NCBI GenBank assembly: GCA_015521185.1
Contig: WAOS01000014.1
Location: 1 to 32,850 of the forward strand
Direction: 5' to 3'
DNA length: 32,850 nucleotides
DNA from: Desulfurococcales archaeon
GTDB taxonomy: Archaea > Thermoproteota > Thermoprotei_A > Sulfolobales > Acidilobaceae
The position numbers were made by a program, and so were the translations under genes. Below the pieces are notes generated by a model. It had not been told where the DNA came from and did not search any database. It saw only the letters and a list, made by a program, of their open reading frames with translations. Shown one piece after another: positions 14,095 through 22,538 of this stretch. The first letter of the stretch is position 1. The number at the start of each line of letters is the position of its first letter.

Positions 14095-17000
14095 TTACGG
14101 AGGAGTCCTTCCCCTCGAAATCACGCTCATAGCAACGATTGCGGCCAGCAGTACCACTATGCCGACGCTGGTCATAGTGGTGACTCTACCCTTCACGGCG
14201 TTGTTGCTCTCCTCTATCTTCTGCGAGAGGTCCTTGGTAGCCTTGTCGAGCTTCTGGGAGAGCGTGTTGTTCAGGTTGTCGATAGCGTTGAGTATCTGCT
14301 TGGTGTTGGTGCTCACCAGGTTGGTTAGGGTCGTGTTGAGCGACTTGGTCTCGTTGTAGAGCTCGCCTAGCTTTGCGGTAAAGGTCTTGTTTAGACTGTC
14401 AATGTAGCCCTCTATGTCCTCGGCCTTGGTGTTGATTAGTCCCTTGACGGAGGCGGCCTGGGTTCCGACCGCGGATATTATCTGGCTCTTGCTCTCGTTG
14501 ATGAGCATGCTTATGGCGTCTAGCTTAGTCATTGTCTCGTTCTGGAACATGCTTAGCCTGTTGCAGAGCCTCATGCCGAAGCTGGTCACGTTCGCGCTTA
14601 GGTTTGCTATGCTCTCTAGCACCTCCTCCTTAGCGACGCTTAGGTTGTAGGCTAGCATCTCATAGACAGCGTTTATAGTCGCGGTTATGTTGCCCTCGCT
14701 GGTCTTGATCTGCGCGATCAGGGCGCCGGTCTTGTTCTCGATTAGGCCTGTTAGGGTCGCGTTTAGGTTGTTGATGAGCTGGGTTATGTTAGCCTCCATG
14801 GTTCCTAGCTTGCTCAGTATTATCGCGGTGTTGTTGTCAACAGCGGTTATGAGCAGGCCTAGCTGCTCCAGAGTGGTGTTTAGCTTGATGAGTATCTCCT
14901 CGCCGTAAGCCTCTAGTGCTAGGTAGACCATTGCGATGTTGTTGTTGATCTCCTCGGTGCTATTTTCGATCTGCCTGCTTATGCTGTTGGTCGTGTCGAC
15001 GACTATGGTGAGGTTCGCATTGATCGCGTTGGCAAGGTTGATTAGCGCGCTTACATCAGCGTAGGTCTCGTTGAGAGTGTCGCTTACTACTACCAGCTTA
15101 CCGTTGATGCTCTCTAGCTTGAGGTTGAGGTTGTTGTAGACGTCGTTGATCAGGTTCTCGATCTCCACCTTTCCATTATTGACCTCAGTGATTACCTCGT
15201 TGAACAGGTCCTCTAGACTGCTCGCTACCGTCAGGCTGGTGAACGCCATGTCACTCTTGGGTATCATGAAGAACTTCGGCTGTACCTCAGCATATACCTT
15301 AATGAGCAGCTCGTCACCCTTCACGTCGGGCGTCACAGCGAACCTGTAGTGCCAGATGCCAGGCTCTCCAGTGTACTGCATCTTAGCGTTATCTAGGAGC
15401 TTCACCAGATTACCGCCGTCGTAGTAGTATACTGTTAGGTTGACCTCTATCTTGTGCGGCTTCACGGTGTCGTTATCGAGTAGCTGGCCACCTAGGTATA
15501 CAATTGCATACACGTCTACAGTGTCGCCTGGATAGGTTAGCTTTAGGGTGCCAGTGTAGACCTCAACCTTGACGTTCGGGGTCACGCTGTAGTAGATGTT
15601 GATTATCTCCTCGACAGTGTCGTTATAGTAGATTGTCAGAGTGTAGTTGCCGGGGCCATTGTCCTCTAGGAACTTACTTATGTTTGCGGTTATGTTGAAC
15701 GTACCATTTGCTGCAGTTGTGAAGGTCTCGCTGTAGCTGAGTAGCGTGCCGGTCTTATGGATTATGTAGCTTACAGTAGCGCTGCCCGGCCATCCATAGC
15801 CGAGCACTGTTACGTTCATTGCCTCTCCTAGGAATATCTGTAGCTTGTACTCTACTTTGCCGTTGAGTATAAGCTCGACTGGGTCAATAGCCCTCGCGGT
15901 TTCCCTAATGTATACTTCCTTACTGTGGCTACCATAGTAGGTTGTAGAGTCGTTGGCTACCACATAGTAGTCGCCGTATGGAGCCACTGGCACGTCGACT
16001 GTTCCCTTGAAGTAGCCGTTCGTGAAGGTTACGCTTGCAGCCTCCCAGTAGGTTGTATTGTCTGTGGTTATGCTTATGCTTCCACTGGTGAAGCTTACTC
16101 CTATTACCTCGACTGTGAAGTTTGTTTCGGCATAGTCTGGAAGCTGGTCCTTCCAGGGTGTTGCGGCCGGGTATGCAGGTGTCGCAGGAATCTGGTCTAC
16201 TCTGGCTGCGTCGGGGGTGAACCCGTAGCCGGTCAATAGTAGTGGCGCCGGGTTCACGAAGACCTTGTATACGCTGCCGTCGAGCACGAAGTTGAATGGC
16301 TGCGTGCTGAAGCCTCTGTTAGTTGTTGTTGTTCCGTGGGCGCTGAAGTGGAACGGGCTGTTGGCCGGGTCGACGTCTGCAGGTATCTGGAATAGGCTGA
16401 AGAACGTTCCATTGTCGTAGACGTGTATGCTGTCTCCTCCGCTTATGTCGGCTATGAACTTTAGGGTGGCCACGTCTGCTCCGCCGTAGAATATGGTCGC
16501 GGTTATGTTCTCATTCATGAATCCGTGTCCCTTGATCAGCACGTAGTCTCCGGGCGCAGTATTAGTGGTCTCATAGAAGTTGCCGAAGGTGCCATCGTTC
16601 TTGACTAGGGAGATCTCAAGGTACGGGTGTACTACTATGATGGATGGCCCGCTTGTTACAGTGGCGTTGGTAGCGGGCAGTCCCCTCACGTTGTCGCCCT
16701 GCTTCGCTACTACGAAGAACTGCCTACCTCCATACTGTGCTTCTGGCAGCGTTACTGTGACTGTAGCGTTGCCATATGTTGTATCCACGGTCGCGCTAGT
16801 GTCTATCTGGACTAGCTTACCGTCCCCGTACACGAATAGGCATATGTGGACAGGGTTAGTATTGCTTACGAAGTTGTACAGCTTTACGGTTATCTGGTCG
16901 CCTGGGTTAATCTCTGTAGTATTCCCAGCTACCTCAGTGTAGCCTGTTAGCTCAACGCTCGGGAATATGTTCATAGTCTTGCCTAGGCTACCTATGTTAA

Positions 17001-17916
17001 TGGTTATCTCGGGTATCGTGACCGTGCCTGGCACGTCCGAGAACTCGTGCTGTCCTGTCGTATAGTTGTAGGTAACGTTTATGGCATTGTTGAATGTCTC
17101 CTTGAACTTCTTAGCCTGGAACGTGAAGTTGAAGGACGCATAAGATACAGGTATGCCCTGGACCGTAATCTGAGCGTTTACTCCGCCCAGCGCGAAGTCC
17201 TTGAGAGTACCATTAATCTTGGCTACCGTTGTGGTTATTGTGCTGCTGTTAATGTTGTCTAGAATATCGCTCTTCCAGGTTGTGGTGTTAGTGACGGTCT
17301 GGTTGAAGAGCTCTAGGCTCTCGATGTTGTTATACAGGAGTATTGTGAAGTTCTGCGTGGTCAGGTCTATTGTTGGCGCTATGGTGGATATGTCCACGGT
17401 TAGGTTAAGCGTGTTGTTGGTCTCTATTACGGTGTCGGTGTAGCTTGTCTTCGATAGGTTGTAGGTATTCGCCTTGAATATCTCGGATACATTGGTTACC
17501 ACGTAGAACCTGTTGCTTGCCGCCACGTTAGACCCGTCAGTCACCTTGATGTAGAGATAACCGCTCTCACCACCTAGTAGCTTGTTTACTACAGTATTGT
17601 TGATGTACAGATATCCGGCTATGTAGTCAGCGTCAGCTATGTAGATTCCCCTGACTAGGAGCAGGTCGCTTACGCCGGGCTGGATATTTCCGTATCCGTT
17701 GTTGCTAACGTAGATGTCGGCTGTGGTTCCTACCCAGCCGAACGTGTTCTTTAGGTAGGTTAGGTTCACGTAGAAGTATACGGTATTGTTCATGCTTACT
17801 ACTTCGGTTATTACTGTTACTCCTGTGTCTGTTGCTGCTACGGGCACACTTGGAGCGTAGGCTAGTGCCATGAGCGCTACCATGAGTGCCGCGAATACTA
17901 TCTTTGCCGCGTTCAT
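14095..17916 (-). CDS. S-layer glycoprotein with long coiled-coil stalk and membrane anchor
   Basis: This is a giant surface protein (about 1270 residues). I take the ATG at 17916, which gives an 8-base spacing from GGAGG instead of 2 bases for the ORF-track ATG. A signal peptide (AAKIVFAALMVALMALAYA) is followed by about 870 residues of Thr/Asn/Tyr/Val-rich beta domains with many N-x-S/T sequons. Then comes a helical stalk (residues about 902-1247 of the ORF numbering) and a transmembrane helix (VGIVVLLAAIVAMSVI) with a short basic end. The stalk has hydrophobic positions spaced 4-3-4, repeating every 11 residues, as in the tetrabrachion coiled coil. It likely forms the main S-layer, held roughly 50 nm off the membrane. 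Confidence 0.85.
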   Translation of the reverse strand: MNAAKIVFAALMVALMALAYAPSVPVAATDTGVTVITEVVSMNNTVYFYVNLTYLKNTFGWVGTTADIYVSNNGYGNIQPGVSDLLLVRGIYIADADYIAGYLYINNTVVNKLLGGESGYLYIKVTDGSNVAASNRFYVVTNVSEIFKANTYNLSKTSYTDTVIETNNTLNLTVDISTIAPTIDLTTQNFTILLYNNIESLELFNQTVTNTTTWKSDILDNINSSTITTTVAKINGTLKDFALGGVNAQITVQGIPVSYASFNFTFQAKKFKETFNNAINVTYNYTTGQHEFSDVPGTVTIPEITINIGSLGKTMNIFPSVELTGYTEVAGNTTEINPGDQITVKLYNFVSNTNPVHICLFVYGDGKLVQIDTSATVDTTYGNATVTVTLPEAQYGGRQFFVVAKQGDNVRGLPATNATVTSGPSIIVVHPYLEISLVKNDGTFGNFYETTNTAPGDYVLIKGHGFMNENITATIFYGGADVATLKFIADISGGDSIHVYDNGTFFSLFQIPADVDPANSPFHFSAHGTTTTNRGFSTQPFNFVLDGSVYKVFVNPAPLLLTGYGFTPDAARVDQIPATPAYPAATPWKDQLPDYAETNFTVEVIGVSFTSGSISITTDNTTYWEAASVTFTNGYFKGTVDVPVAPYGDYYVVANDSTTYYGSHSKEVYIRETARAIDPVELILNGKVEYKLQIFLGEAMNVTVLGYGWPGSATVSYIIHKTGTLLSYSETFTTAANGTFNITANISKFLEDNGPGNYTLTIYYNDTVEEIINIYYSVTPNVKVEVYTGTLKLTYPGDTVDVYAIVYLGGQLLDNDTVKPHKIEVNLTVYYYDGGNLVKLLDNAKMQYTGEPGIWHYRFAVTPDVKGDELLIKVYAEVQPKFFMIPKSDMAFTSLTVASSLEDLFNEVITEVNNGKVEIENLINDVYNNLNLKLESINGKLVVVSDTLNETYADVSALINLANAINANLTIVVDTTNSISRQIENSTEEINNNIAMVYLALEAYGEEILIKLNTTLEQLGLLITAVDNNTAIILSKLGTMEANITQLINNLNATLTGLIENKTGALIAQIKTSEGNITATINAVYEMLAYNLSVAKEEVLESIANLSANVTSFGMRLCNRLSMFQNETMTKLDAISMLINESKSQIISAVGTQAASVKGLINTKAEDIEGYIDSLNKTFTAKLGELYNETKSLNTTLTNLVSTNTKQILNAIDNLNNTLSQKLDKATKDLSQKIEESNNAVKGRVTTMTSVGIVVLLAAIVAMSVISRGRTPP

Positions 17917-17923
17917 GGTCATA

Positions 17924-17933
17924 CCCTCCCCCT
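17924..17933 (-). promoter_or_regulatory. Ribosome binding site of S-layer gene
   Basis: AGGGGGAGGG on the minus strand contains GGAGG at 17925-17929. It is 2 bases from the first ATG (17922) and 8 from the second (17916), which favours the second. Confidence 0.6.
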
Positions 17934-17980
17934 TGCATAGGGGGTTGTGGGTTGTCGTTTTACAGGGGTGATACGCGGTT

Positions 17981-17990
17981 GTTATAAAAG
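17981..17990 (-). promoter_or_regulatory. TATA box of S-layer gene
   Basis: CTTTTATAAC on the minus strand is a good archaeal TATA box. It predicts a start near 17960 and a leader of about 40 bases carrying the purine-rich ribosome site. Confidence 0.65.
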
Positions 17991-18020
17991 GGTTAAGCCG
18001 AGTTGGAGCGGTGGTTCAGA

Positions 18021-18046
18021 CCCGGAGATCGGGGGGGTTCTCCGGG
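18021..18046. repeat. 8-bp hairpin with G7/C7 loop
   Basis: CCCGGAGA and TCTCCGGG form a perfect 8-bp inverted repeat around a 10-base loop containing seven G (C on the minus strand). It lies 15 bases after the MATE stop and about 35 bases upstream of the S-layer TATA box. It could end MATE transcription or act upstream of the S-layer promoter. Confidence 0.55.
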
Positions 18047-18060
18047 GGTGGCTCGTCTGT

Positions 18061-19434
18061 CTATATGACTCGTCTTGCTAGTCTCGTGAGCAACTTATCT
18101 ACTATTATAGAGAATACTATTGATCTAACTGAGAAATCTATTACCATTGAGATCCACACCAGAATAGCGCAAACAGGTTTGGGCGCAACACCGATCAGAG
18201 CTGGGGGCAGGAGCACCCTTGCAAGGTAGAACGATATGAGGTTAACGAGTAGGGGGACACGCGTATTGCCTGCCCCGCGTAGTCCCATGGATAGCGACAT
18301 TGCGAGGCCGAATAGTGGCTCTGATATGGCGGCAAGAAGAAGATAGGCCATAGAGAGAGTTCTCACCAGGGGGTCCTCTGTAAAGAGCGATGGCAGGCTT
18401 CGACTTGCTAACGCGAGGATCGCCCCCGTTATGGACCCTACTGCTACCGAGAGGAGGGAGCCCTCGAGTGTCACTCTCTTAGCTTTCTCGGCCCCTTCTC
18501 TCCCCATAGCTTGCCCGGAGAGTACAGCGGTGGCCTCGGATAGAGAGTAGAGTGGGAGGAAGGCTAGGCTCTCTATCCTTACACCAATTGTGTGCGCTGC
18601 TAAGGCCTTGTCGCCGCACCTCGCTATCTCGCTGAGGTATGCGAGGTGTCCTCCCACAATCGTCAGCCTCTCAGCGAGGACTGGAGCTCCAACGTTCACG
18701 ATCCGCATAGCTATGCGGGAGGGCCTCGCTACCGATAGTTTTAGACCCGTCTCTCTGAGGAGGGCCATGTTTGCTAGGAGAAAGGCTGTGTTGGCGACAG
18801 AACTCGCGATTCCTGCCCCCACGACTCCTAGGGGTGGCGCTCCCAGTAGGCCATATATTAGGATGGGGTCGAGGACAGCGTTCACTAGAGCGTAGGTGAG
18901 GCTCGTCTTCACTATTGGCCTGGTTTTCCCGGTGGCCCGGAATATACTGTCTAGGGAGAGCGCAGCATAAGAAGCAGGGGTCGAGGCGAGCCTCGCAAGG
19001 AAGTAGGATCGGGCCATTCCCTTGGCCTCCTGGCTAACCCTAGGCCCTGCTATGATGCCCACTAGTTCGGTGGAGGCTAGCCAGAAGCCTATGACTACGG
19101 GCGCCGAGATTAGGATGGACAGTGATACGGCCTCGGCTAGGGCTTGCTGAGCTTTCTCTCGATCGCCTGCGCCCCAGGCCTGCGACACTACGACCATTGT
19201 GCCCATGTATAGGAGGCTTCCGAGCGAGAAGACTAGCCAGCTCAGGTAGCCTCCGAGCCCTACGGCCTCCAGGGCTGTATCTCCTAGCTTGCTGACGAAG
19301 AATGTGTCTGTTATCCATAAGACACTGTCAATACTGTCGGCTAGCATCATCGGTAGCGCTATCGATATCAGCTTCCTCCATATTACCCTTCGCGCACTCA
19401 AGGCTCTGGACACGGGCTGTACGGCCCTCCACAT
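18061..19434 (-). CDS. MATE-family efflux transporter
   Basis: This is a 457-residue, 12-helix transporter of the MATE family, which exports drugs or metabolites with H+ or Na+. Family features are LISIALPMMLADSIDSVLWITDTFFVSKLG at helix 1, VVSQAWGAGDREKA (the Q-x-x-GA-x2 region), and the repeated pattern in the second half (VGAPVLAERLTI, LSGQAMGREGAEKA). The ORF-track start overlaps the upstream gene by 107 bases. The family N-terminus begins near codon 17, so an internal GTG or TTG (codons 8 or 12) would shorten the overlap but not remove it. It is co-directional with, and probably co-transcribed after, the palm-domain-like gene. Confidence 0.88.
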   Translation of the reverse strand: MWRAVQPVSRALSARRVIWRKLISIALPMMLADSIDSVLWITDTFFVSKLGDTALEAVGLGGYLSWLVFSLGSLLYMGTMVVVSQAWGAGDREKAQQALAEAVSLSILISAPVVIGFWLASTELVGIIAGPRVSQEAKGMARSYFLARLASTPASYAALSLDSIFRATGKTRPIVKTSLTYALVNAVLDPILIYGLLGAPPLGVVGAGIASSVANTAFLLANMALLRETGLKLSVARPSRIAMRIVNVGAPVLAERLTIVGGHLAYLSEIARCGDKALAAHTIGVRIESLAFLPLYSLSEATAVLSGQAMGREGAEKAKRVTLEGSLLSVAVGSITGAILALASRSLPSLFTEDPLVRTLSMAYLLLAAISEPLFGLAMSLSMGLRGAGNTRVPLLVNLISFYLARVLLPPALIGVAPKPVCAILVWISMVIDFSVRSIVFSIIVDKLLTRLARRVI

Positions 19435-19867
19435 AGATAAAGCCGCCGCCCCTCCTCTTCAACGCCTCGAGAACCCGTTTGGCTCGCCTCCTTGGCCCGG
19501 CATATGCGCTCCTCCTATCCCTGGCAGGCCTGCCCAGGGTTGGGCCTGTGATTGCAACTATTGTTACTGTAACTCCCGTCTTGGCCATCTCACAGGCTAT
19601 ATGCTTGAGATCTGCCTCAACTTCCTCTGGCTCTGCGCCCGGGATCTCTATCACCGCCTCCTCAGTGCCCCTCTCCCAGTCGAGGCCGTAGATAATGACT
19701 GCACTCCACTTCCTAGCGAACAACTCGACTAGGCCTGAGAGCTTCCCGGTCGAGGGGTTGGGCCTGTACTCACTCCACCCTTTCTCGCGAATTACTTCGC
19801 TCATTCTATCAATATCTATTAGTATAATAGTTCCATAATTCACGCTCACCCTGGGCATGACAGGCAC
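19328..19867 (-). CDS. Possible palm-fold (nucleotidyl-cyclase/GGDEF-like) protein
   Basis: I cannot assign this 179-residue protein to a family with certainty. The element order suggests a palm fold: a first strand with acids (TIILIDIDRMSEVI) and a helix. A hairpin follows where GGDEF would sit (AVIIYGLDWERGTEEAVIEIPG). Next comes a helix (EEVEADLKHIACEMA), a strand (VTVTIVAITGP), and a final helix-strand (RRAKRVLEALKRRGGGFIYV) like the AL..AK..G..V ending of cyclase domains. One or two acids of the metal pair (DID) are present. The start is GTG at 19867 or ATG at 19858. The acidic tail overlaps the MATE gene. GTP cyclohydrolase III-like or CRISPR-polymerase-like relatives are alternatives. 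Confidence 0.45.
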   Translation of the reverse strand: MPVMPRVSVNYGTIILIDIDRMSEVIREKGWSEYRPNPSTGKLSGLVELFARKWSAVIIYGLDWERGTEEAVIEIPGAEPEEVEADLKHIACEMAKTGVTVTIVAITGPTLGRPARDRRSAYAGPRRRAKRVLEALKRRGGGFIYVEGRTARVQSLECAKGNMEEADIDSATDDASRQY

Positions 19868-19906
19868 CGGAAGAAAATGCGTGTACTAGGACGAGGGAAA
19901 GAAGGA

Positions 19907-22435
19907 TTAGGGAGATGCCACGCTTACCGCGTTAACCAACACGAGGTTGCTCTCATGACTATACATTCCGTCAGCCCCGCTCTTAAGGTACTGAAGCCAG
20001 TAGCCGTCTAACGCGCTGAATAGGAATACCCAATTCTCCTTGCCGGGCGCGTCGTATACAGCGATTGTGGCGCCCTTTATGCTCCATCCGAACCATGAGT
20101 ATACCGCTATCTTGCCTAGCACCTCCACGTTTGCATCGTCGGTGAAGCTCACATACACGTAGTCGGCGTACTGGCTGTTAGCAGTGTCAACGAGGTAGTA
20201 GTGCCCATCTATCCCGTTGTATATCGGGTGGTCCTTATTGACAACATAGACTGCTACGTAGGTGTCATAGGTGTACCCGTAGTCCCTAGTGTCGGGGGCT
20301 GGGTAGCCAGCCTTCTCTATATCGGCGGAGTAGGCATACATTATGTATCCCATAGTGCCTTTACCCTCGTATGCACCGTCAAGTATGACTAGTCCTATGT
20401 CATGGCTGTCCACGTAGGATAGGAAGTTGAGCACGGCGTTCTTATCGGGGAGACTGTCTCTGTTGTTCTGGTCCCAGTAGTTTACTACAACAACCTTAAC
20501 GTCCGGGCCAGCGTGAGAGAGGAAGCTCTCAACACTATCATACGCTACCACGTTATAACCGTTGTTCTGGAGCAGGGTGATTATGTTTCCTGCAGGATCC
20601 CCTATCACTGCAACTTTGTTGCCCGGCTGCGTCTGCACGGGCTGAAGGGCGAAGTCAGCCCGCACGGTCTCTCCTTCGCCCACGCTCACAGTCTTGCTCT
20701 GAGACTCATACCCGCTAGCCTCGGCTGTCACGGTGTACGTGCCGGGGTCGACTGTTACCTCGTAGTAGCCGTTGGAGTCGGTGGTCACGCTGCCCACTCC
20801 CTCCACAGTCACAGTGGCCCCACTAATCGGCTGCCCAGTTGACTGGTCCGTCACGTAGCCGTAGATCTTGCCGGGCTGCGGCTGGGGCTGCTCTCCACCT
20901 CCTCCCCCGCCGCTACCGCCGCCGTAGTTCTGCAGAGCGTAGGTTACAGCCTCGTACGCATCAATTCTCCCATAACCGTATTCCGTGTCCTGGCCGCTTG
21001 CTCCTAGGTCGACTGCCGTTTTGGTTAGTGCCTCGTAGATTTTCTCCGGCGTGTCGGGCACGCTCCAGTTGGTCCAGCCCAGTGCTGATAGTATTAGGGC
21101 TACTGTGCCTGCGACGTGCGGGGTCGCCATGCTAGTTCCATCCCAGGAGGCATACCCACCGTTTGGCGTGGAGCTCGTTATGCCGACGCCTGGAGCGCTA
21201 ACGTCGGGCTTGATGTACTGGCTCGGGTAGGTGTCGTAGAACGGCCAGTCGCTAGGTATAGACTGGTAGTGTACTACCTCACCGCTGCTAAAGCTAGCAT
21301 GGTTATCATTCTGGTCGACTGCGCCTACACCTATTACTCCCCATATGTTGCCGGGGTTACTACTCGTTCCTTGGCCCTCGTTTCCTATTGCTGCTACTAT
21401 AACTATGTTTGCTTCTAGTGCTGCCTTCACAGCGTCTAGAAGATAGTCTCCATAGTAACCGTCAGCTCCGAGGCTCATTGATATTACATGGGCGGGATAG
21501 TTAGTTGGGTTACCGTTACAGTCGTAGGGGTTCACCGCCCACTCTATGCCCGCGAGAACGCTTGCGAAGCTCCCGCTCCCTCCGGGCAGGACTAGGGCGT
21601 GCATGAGCTTCGCCTGAGGGGCGACGCCGATAACAATATTGCTGCCGTCACCGCCGAGCACAGTCCCGCTCACATGGGTCCCGTGCTCTCCACTATCGTG
21701 GGGCTGAGAGCACACTGGGTTTCCATTGCTATCGAACTCTATCCAGCCCCCGGGATAGTAGCTGTTCCCGGGATCGATAGTGAACATCTTCCCCTGAAGG
21801 GCGGGGTGGCTTATGTCGACTCCAGTGTCTAGTACCGCAACCCTTATTCCCTGGCCCATGTCGTTGTAGTTCTGCCACACATCTGGAGCCCTAATCTTGT
21901 AGATTCCCCAGCTCTCAACGGTGCTCTGGGGCTCGACTGATACCTCACTCTTGAGACCGTCTAGGTCCAGCGCTTTAACCTCAAAATTAGGTATTATTTT
22001 CTCTACATAGGGCATACTAGCGAGTATGTATAGGGTTAGAAGGTTACCCCTAACGACCATTGCATTTACTATCCAGAACTGCCTGAGGACCTCGCCTCCA
22101 GTTGCAGCTATCAGAGGCATAGCCTGCAGCTGGTACGGTCTAACGGAGCTCTTGAGAGTCTTAGCGAGTTCTTTAGGCGTGTAGTGCTCTCCCTCCGGTA
22201 GAACAGGTTTCTTCAGTAGAACTACGAATGTCACGCTGCCCTCGGAGATAGCCTCTTTTATAAGTTTAGGATCAATCTTCGAGTAGTACTGGAAGTAGTA
22301 GGGACTCGTGCTTGGCACAGGACTAGCTGCAAATCTTTGGGATGCTCCAGATGCTATAGGGGCTGCTATCATAACTAGTATGAGAACAAGCGCGAATACC
22401 GGGCTTCTCACGAGTTTCACCCACACATGTCCCAC
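19907..22435 (-). CDS. Secreted subtilisin-like serine protease, multidomain
   Basis: This 842-residue S8 protease is exported (signal FALVLILVMIAAPIASGA). An inhibitor-I9-type propeptide spans about 65-155. The catalytic triad is D203 (VAVLDTGVD), H251 (HGTHVSG) and S435 (DGTSMATPHVAG), with N352 as oxyanion residue (AAIGNEG). A Gly/Gln/Pro linker (about 505-525) leads to a carboxypeptidase-regulatory-like beta domain (GKIYGYVTDQSTGQPISGA). A C-terminal domain (605-842) follows, with flavodoxin/GATase-like alternation (VAVIGDPAGNIITLLQNNG). There is no C-terminal anchor, so it is released or held by other surface proteins. The start is GTG; a TATA-like ACATATATACTG at 22461-22472 predicts a near-leaderless mRNA. 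Confidence 0.92.
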   Translation of the reverse strand: MGHVWVKLVRSPVFALVLILVMIAAPIASGASQRFAASPVPSTSPYYFQYYSKIDPKLIKEAISEGSVTFVVLLKKPVLPEGEHYTPKELAKTLKSSVRPYQLQAMPLIAATGGEVLRQFWIVNAMVVRGNLLTLYILASMPYVEKIIPNFEVKALDLDGLKSEVSVEPQSTVESWGIYKIRAPDVWQNYNDMGQGIRVAVLDTGVDISHPALQGKMFTIDPGNSYYPGGWIEFDSNGNPVCSQPHDSGEHGTHVSGTVLGGDGSNIVIGVAPQAKLMHALVLPGGSGSFASVLAGIEWAVNPYDCNGNPTNYPAHVISMSLGADGYYGDYLLDAVKAALEANIVIVAAIGNEGQGTSSNPGNIWGVIGVGAVDQNDNHASFSSGEVVHYQSIPSDWPFYDTYPSQYIKPDVSAPGVGITSSTPNGGYASWDGTSMATPHVAGTVALILSALGWTNWSVPDTPEKIYEALTKTAVDLGASGQDTEYGYGRIDAYEAVTYALQNYGGGSGGGGGGEQPQPQPGKIYGYVTDQSTGQPISGATVTVEGVGSVTTDSNGYYEVTVDPGTYTVTAEASGYESQSKTVSVGEGETVRADFALQPVQTQPGNKVAVIGDPAGNIITLLQNNGYNVVAYDSVESFLSHAGPDVKVVVVNYWDQNNRDSLPDKNAVLNFLSYVDSHDIGLVILDGAYEGKGTMGYIMYAYSADIEKAGYPAPDTRDYGYTYDTYVAVYVVNKDHPIYNGIDGHYYLVDTANSQYADYVYVSFTDDANVEVLGKIAVYSWFGWSIKGATIAVYDAPGKENWVFLFSALDGYWLQYLKSGADGMYSHESNLVLVNAVSVASP

Positions 22436-22460
22436 TGTTTTGTGGGAAAACTATGGGTCA

Positions 22461-22472
22461 CAGTATATATGT
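22461..22472 (-). promoter_or_regulatory. TATA box of subtilisin gene
   Basis: ACATATATACTG on the minus strand is about 32 bases before the GTG at 22435, predicting a start a few bases before the codon. A second AT-rich run (AAAAATATAT, about 22501-22510) is an alternative further upstream. Confidence 0.5.
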
Positions 22473-22538
22473 GTACCTACGCTACTTCTCGGTAACAACC
22501 ATATATTTTTCTTGGGGGAGGAGAAAGTGTGTTGGAGT

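Noticed and set aside
14095-15216. Tandem DNA repeats or a CRISPR-like array in the S-layer stalk region
   Set aside because: The repetition is at the level of hydrophobic spacing in protein; no exact DNA repeat unit or spacer pattern is present.
20839-21135. 98-aa plus-strand ORF opposite the subtilisin
   Set aside because: An Arg/Ser-rich shadow of the linker and catalytic-domain region.
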